Below, in pieces: positions 26,757-35,032 of a DNA stretch of 64,000 bases. How positions within the stretch are numbered: position 1 is the first letter of the stretch; every line of letters starts with the position of its first letter. A program made the translations under genes and the position numbers. Source of the stretch: Pseudomonas botevensis (GTDB lineage Bacteria > Pseudomonadota > Gammaproteobacteria > Pseudomonadales > Pseudomonadaceae); NCBI RefSeq assembly GCF_019145475.1, contig NZ_JAHTKI010000017.1, positions 1 to 64,000 on the forward strand, given 5' to 3'. The notes below the pieces were generated by a model, which was not told the DNA's origin, made no database searches, and was given only the letters and a program-made list of their open reading frames with translations.

Positions 26757-26789
26757 ATATTCGTTAAGGAATAAGAAGCTATTTATTAA
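26757..26789. promoter_or_regulatory. AT-rich box upstream of the hydrolase gene
   Basis: ATATTCGTTAAGGAATAAGA followed by AGCTATTTATT. It resembles the boxes at 149, 32208 and 54599 (ATATTC, A-rich middle, TATTTA). It also contains GGAATAAG, seen again at 36041, and as GGAGATAAG in inverted form at 29021 and 38318. It is probably a sulfur-response regulatory site, by inference. Confidence 0.3.
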
Positions 26790-26884
26790 TAACCGAATTG
26801 CAGCATCAATCTGCGAGCCTCAAGCTGCTAGCGAAACGGACGTTTTCTGGACGCTTATGGCTTATTTCACTTGAGGCAAAAAAA

Positions 26885-26914
26885 GGGGCCGCACCCTGCC
26901 AAGGAGACGGCCCC
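26885..26914 (-). terminator. Terminator downstream of exbD
   Basis: GGGGCCG pairs with CGGCCCC across a 16-base loop. On the minus strand it is followed by a T-run (TTTTTTT), directly after the exbD stop. A strong intrinsic terminator. Confidence 0.8.
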
Positions 26915-26931
26915 GGAAAAACGAAAATCCC

Positions 26932-27333
26932 TTATCGCGCAGTAATCACCGACAGCTTGGTGATCCCTGCCCTCTCGATCGACGCCATGGCTCGCGCCAC
27001 TTCGCCGTAATTCACCCCGTCATCCGCCTGCAATTGCACGCGCACTTCCGGGTCCTTGGCCTTGGCCGCCGTGAGGTTGAATTCCAGCAGGTCCGGCTGG
27101 ATTTCGTCCTTGTTGATAAACAGTTTTCCCGCCCCGTCGATGCTCACCACCAACGGGTCTTTCTGCTCGACCGGCGCTACCGCCTCGGTCTTGGGCAGGT
27201 TGATCGGAATCGCGTTGGTCAGCAGCGGCGCGGTGACGATAAACACCACCAGCAGCACCAGCATCACATCCACCAGCGGTGTCACGTTGATCTCGCTCAG
27301 CACCTCATCGCTGTCTTGCGTGGAGAAGGCCAT
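26932..27333 (-). CDS. exbD: ExbD-type energy transducer subunit
   Basis: A 133-residue ExbD/TolR protein. The single transmembrane helix carries the essential aspartate at residue 22 (INVTPLVDVMLVLLVVFIVT), matching the proton-path residue of ExbD. The periplasmic domain ends ASIERAGITKLSVITAR. It is the last gene of a tonB-exbB-exbD set next to a TonB-dependent receptor. The set corresponds in content and neighbourhood to tonB2-exbB1-exbD1 of P. aeruginosa. Confidence 0.9.
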   Translation of the reverse strand: MAFSTQDSDEVLSEINVTPLVDVMLVLLVVFIVTAPLLTNAIPINLPKTEAVAPVEQKDPLVVSIDGAGKLFINKDEIQPDLLEFNLTAAKAKDPEVRVQLQADDGVNYGEVARAMASIERAGITKLSVITAR

Positions 27334-27334
27334 A

Positions 27335-28060
27335 TCAGGACGCCTCCTTCACTTTCTGCCCGTTGCCCTGGGCCGCGACCTTGTGCGCGGTCGGGTGGAT
27401 CAGCACGCGGAACGCACTCTTCTGCGCCAGGCTGTAGAAGTCGTGGGCGAAGTCGTCCAGGTCCGCCGCCGTCAGTTTCAGGCGACGTAAAAAGTAGTTG
27501 TAAACCAGCACCGCCGGCACCGCGACCGCGATCCCCACCCCGGTGGCGACCAGTGCCGCACCGATGGGGCCGGCGACCGTTTCCAGGCTTGCCGAACCGG
27601 CCGCGCTGATGCCTTTCAGCGCTTCCATGATTCCCCAGACCGTGCCGAACAGACCAATGAACGGCGAGGTGCTGCCAATACTCGCGACCACCGCCAGACC
27701 GGTTTCCAGCGAACGCCGCTCGCGCACGATCTGCTGGCGCAACGCACGTTCGAGGCGATCCTGATGGTTGATCGCCTGGCTCAGGTCCGCCGCCTGCGGC
27801 GCCTCGCCGACCTGGATTGCCGCATAACCGGCCTGCGCCACTCGCGCCGCGGCGCCGGGCTGGGTTTCGCTCAACTCGGCGGCGGAATCAAGACTCGACG
27901 CCGCCCAGAAGCGTTTGTGAAATTTGCGATCCTGGGATTTCAGGCGACCGAACTGCACAGCCTTGAGCAGCGCCAGTCCCCAGGTGGCGACGGAAAAAAC
28001 CACCAGCAGCCAGATCACCGCGCTTTCGATGGATTCCAGTGGAGAGGCCAGTAACGTCAT
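27335..28060 (-). CDS. exbB: ExbB-type proton channel subunit
   Basis: A 241-residue MotA/TolQ/ExbB protein with three membrane segments: near residues 12-32, and the pair in GSTSPFIGLFGTVWGIMEAL and GPIGAALVATGVGIAVAVPA. This pair forms the proton channel with ExbD. It ends one base before the exbD start. It energises the TonB protein encoded just upstream. Confidence 0.9.
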   Translation of the reverse strand: MTLLASPLESIESAVIWLLVVFSVATWGLALLKAVQFGRLKSQDRKFHKRFWAASSLDSAAELSETQPGAAARVAQAGYAAIQVGEAPQAADLSQAINHQDRLERALRQQIVRERRSLETGLAVVASIGSTSPFIGLFGTVWGIMEALKGISAAGSASLETVAGPIGAALVATGVGIAVAVPAVLVYNYFLRRLKLTAADLDDFAHDFYSLAQKSAFRVLIHPTAHKVAAQGNGQKVKEAS

Positions 28061-28105
28061 GATGTGTTCCCTCGTGTAAACGTTTAGCGCGAAATTGGTT
28101 TCGGT

Positions 28106-28915
28106 TTAATGAATCTTGAAATCGATGGGGACGCTGACCCAGCCGTCCTGGGCGACATCACCCTGCTTGGCCGGTACAAAACTCCAGCGCTTCACCGCAG
28201 CCAGCGCCGCATCGTCGAGTTGCTGCCGGCCACTGCTTTTCTGAATCTGGATCTCACCCGGTTTGCCGCTGGCCAGTACGTGAACCCGCAGCAGCACGCT
28301 GCCTTCCCAACCGCGACGCTGGGCCAGCGACGGATACTCCGGCGCCGGATTTTTCAGGTACGCGGCGTTGGCCGAGGCTGGCGTAACCGGTGCCGGCGCG
28401 GGCGGAGCGGGTGGAGCCGGCGCCGCGACCGGGGCGGCCGGTTGTGGCGGTGCCGGTGGTTGCTCGACAGCCTTGGGCGCCGGTTTCGGTACGGGTTTGG
28501 CGACCGGTTTGGGCTTGGGAATCGGTTTCGGTGGCGGCGGCTTCACGGCCAGTTCGTCTTCCACCGGCGGTGGCGGCTCGACCACCGGCGCAGGAGGTGG
28601 CGGCTGCACCACGGGCGGAGCCGGCGGCGCGGGGTGCGAAAACTCGATGGTCATCGGTGGAATTTCCGGCGGCACGATCGGCAGCGCCGGCGTCGGATGC
28701 TGGTTGATCCAGTAGATCACCGCGCCATGCACCACCAGCGCCAGTACGCCGAGCAGAATCGTTTCGCGCCGGCTCAGAATGCCCCTGGGCGCACGCTGCA
28801 AACGCAGCTGCCCCAACGGCACGCGATGGGGCCGGCCAAGATCGACCAATTCGCCACCCGGCGCCTGGCGCCACAGCGCTTCCTGAGCACTGGCGGCGGT
28901 CTGGACATTGCCCAT
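28106..28915 (-). CDS. tonB: TonB energy transducer
   Basis: A 269-residue TonB. A cytosolic N-terminus of about 50 residues precedes the membrane helix ETILLGVLALVVHGAVIYWI. A long proline-rich linker follows (repeated PPPP and KPKP), then the C-terminal domain NPAPEYPSLAQRRGWEGSVL and VKRWSFVPAKQ that binds receptor TonB boxes. ATG 28915 has GCAGGGAGTGAAG upstream. A longer frame to 29011 lacks that support. The extended cytosolic N-terminus is unlike E. coli TonB. It likely powers the receptor at 29803-32163. Confidence 0.9.
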   Translation of the reverse strand: MGNVQTAASAQEALWRQAPGGELVDLGRPHRVPLGQLRLQRAPRGILSRRETILLGVLALVVHGAVIYWINQHPTPALPIVPPEIPPMTIEFSHPAPPAPPVVQPPPPAPVVEPPPPVEDELAVKPPPPKPIPKPKPVAKPVPKPAPKAVEQPPAPPQPAAPVAAPAPPAPPAPAPVTPASANAAYLKNPAPEYPSLAQRRGWEGSVLLRVHVLASGKPGEIQIQKSSGRQQLDDAALAAVKRWSFVPAKQGDVAQDGWVSVPIDFKIH

Positions 28916-29148
28916 TGCTTCACTCCCTGCGGTCTCTTTCGTTCGGTTTCGCACACGCGGTCGATGCGCCGTTTTTTGCAGCCCCCACGGCGTGATCGAT
29001 GGCTCAATCATTGGCTGTGCGGCTTATCTCCGAAAGTAATCTTTGATGTTATGGATAGACATTTATGGAATATGAAAAATGATCATTTCCGGCAAAGCCA
29101 CGGCCCGCAAGGCGTTCAGCGAGGTGCCTGAAAAAGCATGCTTTTGCG
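28916..29148. other. tonB upstream region
   Basis: This region has no gene. It holds GGCTTATCTCCGAAAGTAAT at 29021-29040, which closely matches GGCTTATCTCCCAATAGTAT at 38316-38335 upstream of atsB. From the minus strand both give GGAGATAAGCC. It becomes AT-rich from about 29020 rightwards. It probably contains the tonB promoter. Confidence 0.4.
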
Positions 29149-29180
29149 GCATTGAAAATATTCGTGCAAGGCATTGGATG
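29149..29180 (+). promoter_or_regulatory. Sulfate-ester box, copy A (points at no gene)
   Basis: GCATTGAAAATATTC, then GTGC, then AAGGCATTGGATG. It is nearly the same as the copy at 38255. In other copies the box points along the transcription of its target, 55-138 bases away. Here the plus-strand direction leads into the 3' part of a minus-strand gene, so its original target seems missing. Confidence 0.55.
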
Positions 29181-29254
29181 GATTGATGATCCGGAAAACA
29201 GGGACAACTAATACCAATTGAATAGTTGCCATGCTTTTTCATATAAAAATAAAA

Positions 29255-29282
29255 AGGCCGATGCACAAATGCGCATCGGCCT
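29255..29282 (-). terminator. Terminator of the avidin-like gene
   Basis: AGGCCGATGC pairs with GCATCGGCCT around an eight-base loop. On the minus strand TTTTTATTTTTATAT follows. It lies 19 bases after the stop of the avidin-like gene. Confidence 0.8.
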
Positions 29283-29300
29283 GACTGTAACGGAATTACG

Positions 29301-29627
29301 TTATTGCTTTTTAAACTCACCACCCAAATTAACTACTTCACCGTCGAAGTTTACGCGAGAACCTGTGGCGCGGAGTGTCGCGTAATTATGATCTGGGGAA
29401 AACAGAGTCCATGTCTGATAACCGCTATTACCATTCTGAGCCAGGACCGCGATCGTGGTCGGGTTGCCGGTGCTGTTCTGGAAGTGGTAGTTCCCGTAGC
29501 GGATGTCGTAGTTTACGCCGCCTTGGCTCAGGGTGCCGCTGAAGCTGCCGTTGGAATCATTACCATCGGTGATTACCAGCTTGGCGCCCGAGTTAGCGTT
29601 TACATAAGTTCCGTTAATGCTCGACAT
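29301..29627 (-). CDS. Small avidin-like beta-barrel candidate
   Basis: A 108-residue protein with no signal peptide, rich in alternating polar and hydrophobic residues, with about eight predicted strands. The opening INGTYVNANSGAKLVITDG and then GSFSGTLSQ match the first hairpins of streptavidin (GTWYNQLGS..., TGTYES). NYDIRYGNYHF and QTWTLFSPD match later strands, including the position of a biotin-contacting tryptophan. Other biotin-contact residues are not clearly conserved. A good ribosome-binding site (AAGGAAATCTTGTT) precedes the ATG. It lies in an AT-rich patch inside the sulfate-ester island, suggesting separate acquisition. The fold assignment is by eye only. Confidence 0.6.
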   Translation of the reverse strand: MSSINGTYVNANSGAKLVITDGNDSNGSFSGTLSQGGVNYDIRYGNYHFQNSTGNPTTIAVLAQNGNSGYQTWTLFSPDHNYATLRATGSRVNFDGEVVNLGGEFKKQ

Positions 29628-29802
29628 AACAAGATTTCCTTAATCGTTGGTTAAGTATCTTCCGATGAGAGCAAGTTTCCTCCTGGAAACTCACGAGACA
29701 CAGAATGGTTGGTGATTCCTTTATTGTCCACGCAACTTTTCAACGAAATTGCTATAAGCACTAATCATCTCGAAATTAACTTTCCCTGTGATTTGGCTTC
29801 GA

Positions 29803-32163
29803 TCAGAAATCATAACGACCGGTGACGCCAAGAGTACGCGGCGTGCCGAGCAGACCTTCATAGCCGCCGTTGCCGCCGGTCCACAGGGTCGTGTAGTAGG
29901 TCTTGTCGAAGGCGTTTTTCAGCCACAGCGAGACGTCCCACTGGCCCTGATTGAAATCGCCGCGCAGACCGGTGGAGAAGTTGACCACCGCATAGCTCGG
30001 GATCTGGCCAAAATCGGAATCCTCCACCGTACCCACCGCCTTGGAGCGGAACGCATAGCTGGCGGTGACGTAGGGTTCGAAGCCGTTATCCAGGTTCCAT
30101 TTGTATTCGCCGTTGGCGTTGCCGATCCATTTCGAAGCGCCGACGACCTGGTGCCCGCTGAGGTCGCAGGACGCCGGGGCGCCCGGCGCCTGACTGACTT
30201 CCGGCGGGCACGGCGCATCCTTGTACGAGAGATAGCGGACGTCGTTGTAGGAGCCGTTGATGTTCAGGGTCAGGCCCCGCAGCGGGATCACGGTGCTTTC
30301 GAACTCCACCCCGCGCGAGCGCACGGAACCGGCGTTGGTCAGGTATTGCACGCGGTTGGCGGCATCGTAGGCGTTGGTCTGATAGGCATTGACCTGAGTC
30401 CAGAACACGTTGGCGTTGAGCTGCAAACGGCGATCCCAAAGTGTGCTTTTGAAGCCGAGTTCGGCGTTGTTGGCGCGCTCGGTGCCGATCAGCAACGAGT
30501 CGGCGCCAGCGGTCGGTGCCGAGCCCACGGCAAGGTTGACCCCACCGGATTTTTCGCCGTGGGACAGCGTCGCGTAACCGAGCAAATCGTCGGTAATGCG
30601 ATAACTGAGGTTGAGCAGACCCGAGGGGCTGGAACTGTACTGATTCAGATCGCCGGAATCGTAGACGCCGACACGATTGCGCCGCGCCGTAGCCGCCGCG
30701 CCAGCCACCGCTGCACCACCGAGCGGGGCATCCCGCGTGACGTCGGCAGTCTTCTCTTCATAGGTGCCGCGCACCCCGGCAGTGAAGTCCAGGCGTTCGG
30801 TGAGGTGCCAGGTGCCCTGGGCAAACAACGCGAAGCTGTCGGTCTTGATGTGGCCATGGCCGTAGCTGTCGATGTTGGCCAGGGCGCCGGCCGGTGTGCC
30901 GTTCCAGATATCCGCCTGCGGCCCATAGTTGAGGAAGGATGTGTTATCCAGATCCGAGCCGAAGTAGTACGCGCCAAGCACGTAGTCGAAGAATTCGCCC
31001 TTGGGCGAAGCCAGGCGAAATTCCTGGGAATACTGTTTGTCTTCCACCGAAACCCCGGCGTTGTAGCTCGCCGGAACGTTCAGGCCATCGTCGTTGCGCG
31101 GAGTGAAATTCCAGAACCGATAGGAGCTGACCGAGGTCAGGGTGAAGTCACTGGGCAGCGTCCAGTTGGCCTCCACCGAAGTGCCGCCCTGATGCACGGT
31201 GACGTGCTGGTCGTTGTCCAGATTGACCTTGCGGTGCGAGCCGTTGACCAGGGTCGCCCCTGCCGTGGCAGCCCGCGCCGAGTAGAGATTGACGCCGTTG
31301 ATGGTCGGCCCGGTGCTGTACAACACGCGGGTGCCGGCACTGGAATCTTCTTCGTTGTAGTCGCCGATCCAGCGCAGGTTGAACGATTCGTTGGGCTTGA
31401 ACAGCAGTTGCGCGCGAAATCCCTCGCGCGAGCCGCCGTTGAGGTCGTGGCCGTCGAATTCGTTCTTGATGTCGCCGTCGCTGCGGCTGCGATAGGCAGA
31501 AAAACGGCCGGCCCACTGATCGTTGAGCGGCCCGGAAATCGTGCCCTTGGTCTGGAAGTAACCGTCCTCGCCGACCGAGGTTTCGATGCTGCGCTCCGGG
31601 GTGAAACTCGGTGCACGGGTGCTGATGTTGATGACCCCGGCAGTGGTGTTCTTGCCAAACAACGTACCCTGCGGCCCACGCAGAACCTCCAGTTGCTCGA
31701 TGTCCATCAGGTCGAACACCGCCATCCCCGGACGGCCCAGATAAACGTTGTCGATGTACAGGCCGACGCTGCCTTCCAGACCATCGCTGGCCGGGTTATT
31801 GCCCAGACCGCGAATCGACACACTGGACTGACGCGCATGCATGTAGGCGACATTGACGCTGGGCACCAGTTGCTGCAAATCCTGAATCCGATAGACCCGC
31901 TGCGTCTCCAGCGTCTGGCCACTGACCACGCTCATCGGGGTCGGCACGTCCTGGGAGCTTTCTTCGCGGCGGCGGGTGGTGACGGTCACGGTTTCCAGCT
32001 GCGAGCTGTCGGCAGCCGTTTTGTCGGCGGGAGCCGGTGCCGGGGTTTCGGCGTCGGCGGCGTAGCTGTGAGTCCAACTGGCGCTCCCCGCCAGCAGCAG
32101 GGCCAAAGGCAGGCGCTTGAGCCGTCGGGGCGTTAGCGGGGACGCACGTTTCACTGGACTCAT
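29803..32163 (-). CDS. sftP: TonB-dependent outer-membrane receptor, SftP-like
   Basis: A 786-residue receptor. After a signal peptide ending near HSYA there is a TonB-box-like ETVTVTTRR, a plug domain (VSIRGLGNNPASDGLEGSVG, EVLRGPQGTLFGKNTTAGVI) and a 22-strand-type barrel ending in LGVTGRYDF with the terminal phenylalanine. ATG 32163 has AGGAGCG upstream. In P. putida, sftP encodes a receptor linked to sulfate-ester use. Here it is divergent from a SftR-like regulator and close to tonB-exbBD, atsK and ats genes, so sulfate-ester uptake is the likely role. The sulfate-ester box C lies 127 bases upstream. Confidence 0.82.
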   Translation of the reverse strand: MSPVKRASPLTPRRLKRLPLALLLAGSASWTHSYAADAETPAPAPADKTAADSSQLETVTVTTRRREESSQDVPTPMSVVSGQTLETQRVYRIQDLQQLVPSVNVAYMHARQSSVSIRGLGNNPASDGLEGSVGLYIDNVYLGRPGMAVFDLMDIEQLEVLRGPQGTLFGKNTTAGVINISTRAPSFTPERSIETSVGEDGYFQTKGTISGPLNDQWAGRFSAYRSRSDGDIKNEFDGHDLNGGSREGFRAQLLFKPNESFNLRWIGDYNEEDSSAGTRVLYSTGPTINGVNLYSARAATAGATLVNGSHRKVNLDNDQHVTVHQGGTSVEANWTLPSDFTLTSVSSYRFWNFTPRNDDGLNVPASYNAGVSVEDKQYSQEFRLASPKGEFFDYVLGAYYFGSDLDNTSFLNYGPQADIWNGTPAGALANIDSYGHGHIKTDSFALFAQGTWHLTERLDFTAGVRGTYEEKTADVTRDAPLGGAAVAGAAATARRNRVGVYDSGDLNQYSSSPSGLLNLSYRITDDLLGYATLSHGEKSGGVNLAVGSAPTAGADSLLIGTERANNAELGFKSTLWDRRLQLNANVFWTQVNAYQTNAYDAANRVQYLTNAGSVRSRGVEFESTVIPLRGLTLNINGSYNDVRYLSYKDAPCPPEVSQAPGAPASCDLSGHQVVGASKWIGNANGEYKWNLDNGFEPYVTASYAFRSKAVGTVEDSDFGQIPSYAVVNFSTGLRGDFNQGQWDVSLWLKNAFDKTYYTTLWTGGNGGYEGLLGTPRTLGVTGRYDF

Positions 32164-32207
32164 AAGACGCTCCTGGTCAAAAAACACACAGACATCTTCA
32201 GTGCTGC

Positions 32208-32232
32208 ATATTCTTTAAAGTTATTTATTTAT
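32208..32232. promoter_or_regulatory. AT-rich box upstream of the TonB receptor
   Basis: ATATTCTTTAAAGTTATTTA followed by TTTAT. It is closely similar to the box at 149 (ATATTCCTAAAAGTTAG) and to that at 54599. It sits 45 bases upstream of the receptor start on the promoter side. A GCATAAGAG sequence follows at 32252. It may be a general sulfur-starvation site in addition to the LysR box. Confidence 0.35.
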
Positions 32233-32289
32233 GGATTTACAAATATTTACTGCATAAGAGATTGCCTTTATAAGGAGTCGACCTGATGC

Positions 32290-32322
32290 ATATCCAATGC
32301 ATTTCCCGGATATTTTTTATGT
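32290..32322 (-). promoter_or_regulatory. Sulfate-ester box, copy C
   Basis: On the minus strand: ACATAAAAAATATCC, GGGA, AATGCATTGGATAT. It points towards the receptor gene, whose start is 127 bases away. It also abuts the start codon of the divergent LysR gene at 32328. It contains a palindromic ATGCAT-ATCCA-ATGCAT core. This placement suits both activation of sftP and autoregulation. Confidence 0.6.
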
Positions 32323-32327
32323 GAAAA

Positions 32328-33272
32328 ATGCATATCGACTTGCGCCAGCTTCGCCACTTCATAGCCCTCGTCGAACAACGCAGCTTCGTCGCCGGCGCGC
32401 AGGCGGTGAATCTGTCGCAGTCGGCGTTCAGCCGCAGCATCCAGGCGCTGGAGCACAGCGTCGGTTGCCAGTTGGTTGATCGCGGACGCAAGGATCTGCC
32501 GCCGACCAAACAGGGCCTGGTGCTGCTTGAACACGCGCGGCGACTGGTCAGCGGCGCGCAGCAGATGGCCAACGAAATCAGCCAGTTCAATGGCCTGGAG
32601 GCAGGAGAGTTGCGCTTCGGTTGCGGCCCGGCGCCCGCAGCGGGATTGATCCCTCGGGCGATCGGCAGTTTCATCGGCCGCTACCCGAAAGCGCGGGTGC
32701 AGTTTCAGGTCGATGACTGGCAGAGCCTGAGCAAGCGGTTGCTGAACGAGGAGTTCGAATTCTTCGTTGCCGACACGCGTTACTTCGAAGCCGATCCGGA
32801 CTATCTGACCCACCGCTTGCGCCCGCGAAAGTGGCATTTCTGCTGCCGCGCCGGACATCCGCTGGCGACGCACGAACGGGTGAGCGCGGCGCAACTGATG
32901 AGTTATCCGCTGGCGGTGAGCATTCGTCCGCCGAATCTGCGCAAGGTCATCGTCGACCTCAGCGGCCGCCCGGACTTCACCCCGAACGTGGAATGTGAAA
33001 ACAGCACCAGCCTGCTCGGCGTGGTGCTGCACTCGGATGCGATCGGGATCGTCGGGACGTATTCCGATGCCCTGCATCAGGCCAGGGGCGAACTGGTGCG
33101 CCTGAAGATCGAGGGGCTGGCGGATGATCTGGAAGAGTTGTACACGCGCTACGGGATCGTCAGCCGGGCCGGCTATCGCTTGTCGCCGCTGGCGGAGGCG
33201 ATGATCGAACAGATCAAGGAAATGGATCAGCAGGATGAGGAAGTGTGCTCACTGGCGGGGCTGGCGGTCTGA
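32328..33272 (+). CDS. LysR-type regulator, SftR paralogue 1
   Basis: A 314-residue LysR regulator. The helix-turn-helix is in RQLRHFIALVEQRSFVAGAQ and SAFSRSIQALEHSVGCQLVD. The co-inducer domain has GELRFGCGPAPAAGLIPRAI. It is clearly paralogous to the regulator at 36122, sharing blocks throughout, with the C-terminal GIVSRAGYRLSPLAEAMIE matching GIVSRTGFRLSPAARAMIE. It is divergent from the receptor gene, which is its probable target. No strong ribosome-binding site precedes ATG 32328, so translation may be weak. Confidence 0.88.
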   Translation: MHIDLRQLRHFIALVEQRSFVAGAQAVNLSQSAFSRSIQALEHSVGCQLVDRGRKDLPPTKQGLVLLEHARRLVSGAQQMANEISQFNGLEAGELRFGCGPAPAAGLIPRAIGSFIGRYPKARVQFQVDDWQSLSKRLLNEEFEFFVADTRYFEADPDYLTHRLRPRKWHFCCRAGHPLATHERVSAAQLMSYPLAVSIRPPNLRKVIVDLSGRPDFTPNVECENSTSLLGVVLHSDAIGIVGTYSDALHQARGELVRLKIEGLADDLEELYTRYGIVSRAGYRLSPLAEAMIEQIKEMDQQDEEVCSLAGLAV

Positions 33273-33293
33273 TTCAGCACCGATGCACCTTCT

Positions 33294-33325
33294 GCATAAA
33301 ACCCATTCCCCGAATGCACTTGCCG
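33294..33325 (+). promoter_or_regulatory. Sulfate-ester box, copy E
   Basis: GCATAAAACCCATTCCCCGA then ATGCACTTGCCG. It keeps the GCAT, AAAA, ATTC and GAATGCA positions of the other copies but has a weaker right end. It points at the sulfatase gene starting at 33380 (55 bases). Confidence 0.45.
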
Positions 33326-33379
33326 AACACCACCGCCGAAAGCGAAAACCCTCACCTGTCCTTCTGACCGGTGAACCTC

Positions 33380-34990
33380 ATGACCACCTCGCAAAACCCC
33401 GTGCGCAACGTGCTGTACATCATGTGCGACCAACTGCGCCGCGATTACCTGTCCTGTTACGGCCATCCACATCTGCACACGCCGAACATCGATCGCCTGG
33501 CCGCTGCCGGCGTCCGGTTCAGCCGTGCCTACACCCAGGGCACGATCTGCGGGCCATCGCGGATGTCGGCGTACACCGGCCGCTATGTCAGCAGCCATCA
33601 GGTGGCATGGAACGCGGTGCCGCTGCCATTGGAAGAACTGACCCTCGGCGATTACCTGCGGCCCCACGGCATTCGTACTGCGCTGGTCGGCAAAACCCAC
33701 GCCACGGCCAATGTGGATGCCTTGCAACGGCTGGCGATCGATCCCCGGAGCGAACAGGCCGAGGTGCTGAACGAGGTCGGTTTCGAGCCGTACTTTCGCC
33801 ACGACGGCATCTTCCCCGACGGCCCGCTGTTCGATGACAAACGCGAATCCGCGCCCTACACCCATTACCTGCGCGAACAGGGTTTCGACGGACGAAACCC
33901 CTGGCACGACTGGGCCAACGCCGCCGAAGGCGAGCACGGGGAAATCCTCAGCGGCTGGCAAATGCGCCATTCGCACCTGCCGGCGCGGATTCCCGAGCAA
34001 CATTCAGAGACCGTCTACACTACAAATCGCGCCATCGACTTCATCGGTGAGCAAGGTGAAAAATCCTGGTGTTTACACCTCTCGTACATCAAGCCGCACT
34101 GGCCCTACATCGTACCGTCGCCGTACCACACTTTGTACAGTACGAAATCGATTCTCAAACCGGTCCGATCGGACCTTCCAAGCGACCATCCGGTCTACAA
34201 GGCCTTTCGCCAGCATGAGGAAAGCCTGAATTTCTCCAAAGATTCAGTACGAAACAACGTGATCCCGACCTACATGGGCCTGGTCAAACAGGTCGATGAC
34301 CAGCTCGGGCGGCTGTTCGATTTCCTGCAAAGCAGCGGACGCTGGGATGACACGTTGATCGTGTTCACCAGCGATCACGGCGACTTCCTGGGCGATCACT
34401 GGCTGGGCGAGAAGGAGTTTCTGCTGGAGCAGGCGGTGGGCGTGCCGTTGATCGTGCGCGATCCGCGTGCGGCAGCGGATGTCACTCGCGGTTCGGTGGA
34501 TGAGCGGCTGGTGGAAACCATCGACGCGCTGCCGACGTTTCTTGATGCGCTGGGATTGCCGGGGGCGGAGCATCGCCTCGAAGGCCGTTCGTTGATTGCC
34601 TTGTTGCACGGCGAAAACCCCGATTGGCGCCGCTATGCCATCAGTGAATACGACTATGCGTTTCAAGCCCCCGCGCGAGAGCGACTGGGCCAGCCGATCG
34701 ACCGCTGCCGCATGACCATGGTGCGCAGTGAGCGCTGGAAATACCTGGCGTACGACGGCTTTCGCCCGCAGTTGTTTGACCTGCTGAATGACCCGCAGGA
34801 ATTGCATGACCTGGGCGATGACCCGGCCTGCGCGGCGGTGCGCGAGGAGCATGCGGGGTATCTGTTTGAATGGGTGCGCGGGTTGAAGCGGCGTACCACC
34901 ATCAGCCATCAGGAGATCGATGTGCGCGGGCAGCGGTTTCGTTATGGGGAGCCGGAGAGCGAGAAGGTCGTGCAGATTGGCGTGTGGTAG
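33380..34990 (+). CDS. Type I sulfatase / phosphonate-monoester-hydrolase-like enzyme
   Basis: A 536-residue alkaline-phosphatase-superfamily enzyme. The formylglycine motif is C57-G-P-S-R61 (QGTICGPSRMSAYTGRY), requiring conversion of the cysteine. Metal-site blocks are YIMCDQLRRDYL and FTSDHGDFLGDHWLGEK. The pattern is closest to choline-sulfatase and phosphonate monoester hydrolases rather than to AtsA. No signal peptide, so it acts in the cytoplasm. ATG 33380 follows GGTGAACCTC; a GTG at 33371 is an alternative. It converges with atsK and is placed under a sulfate-ester box, so a sulfate ester is the likeliest substrate. Confidence 0.82.
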   Translation: MTTSQNPVRNVLYIMCDQLRRDYLSCYGHPHLHTPNIDRLAAAGVRFSRAYTQGTICGPSRMSAYTGRYVSSHQVAWNAVPLPLEELTLGDYLRPHGIRTALVGKTHATANVDALQRLAIDPRSEQAEVLNEVGFEPYFRHDGIFPDGPLFDDKRESAPYTHYLREQGFDGRNPWHDWANAAEGEHGEILSGWQMRHSHLPARIPEQHSETVYTTNRAIDFIGEQGEKSWCLHLSYIKPHWPYIVPSPYHTLYSTKSILKPVRSDLPSDHPVYKAFRQHEESLNFSKDSVRNNVIPTYMGLVKQVDDQLGRLFDFLQSSGRWDDTLIVFTSDHGDFLGDHWLGEKEFLLEQAVGVPLIVRDPRAAADVTRGSVDERLVETIDALPTFLDALGLPGAEHRLEGRSLIALLHGENPDWRRYAISEYDYAFQAPARERLGQPIDRCRMTMVRSERWKYLAYDGFRPQLFDLLNDPQELHDLGDDPACAAVREEHAGYLFEWVRGLKRRTTISHQEIDVRGQRFRYGEPESEKVVQIGVW

Positions 34991-34998
34991 CAGGCAAA

Positions 34999-35024
34999 AG
35001 CCCTCACCCGTTGGGGTGAGGGCT
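34999..35024. terminator. Bidirectional terminator between the sulfatase gene and atsK
   Basis: AGCCCTCACCC pairs with GGGTGAGGGCT around GTTG. It lies between the stops of two convergent genes. The flanking T-runs are short, so efficiency is uncertain. Confidence 0.65.
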
Positions 35025-35032
35025 GCTGATTT

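Noticed and set aside
29788..32136. A 782-codon open frame antisense to the TonB receptor gene
   Set aside because: It is a by-product of high GC codon bias on the opposite strand. Its product has no recognisable domain, whereas the minus-strand frame has signal peptide, plug and barrel.
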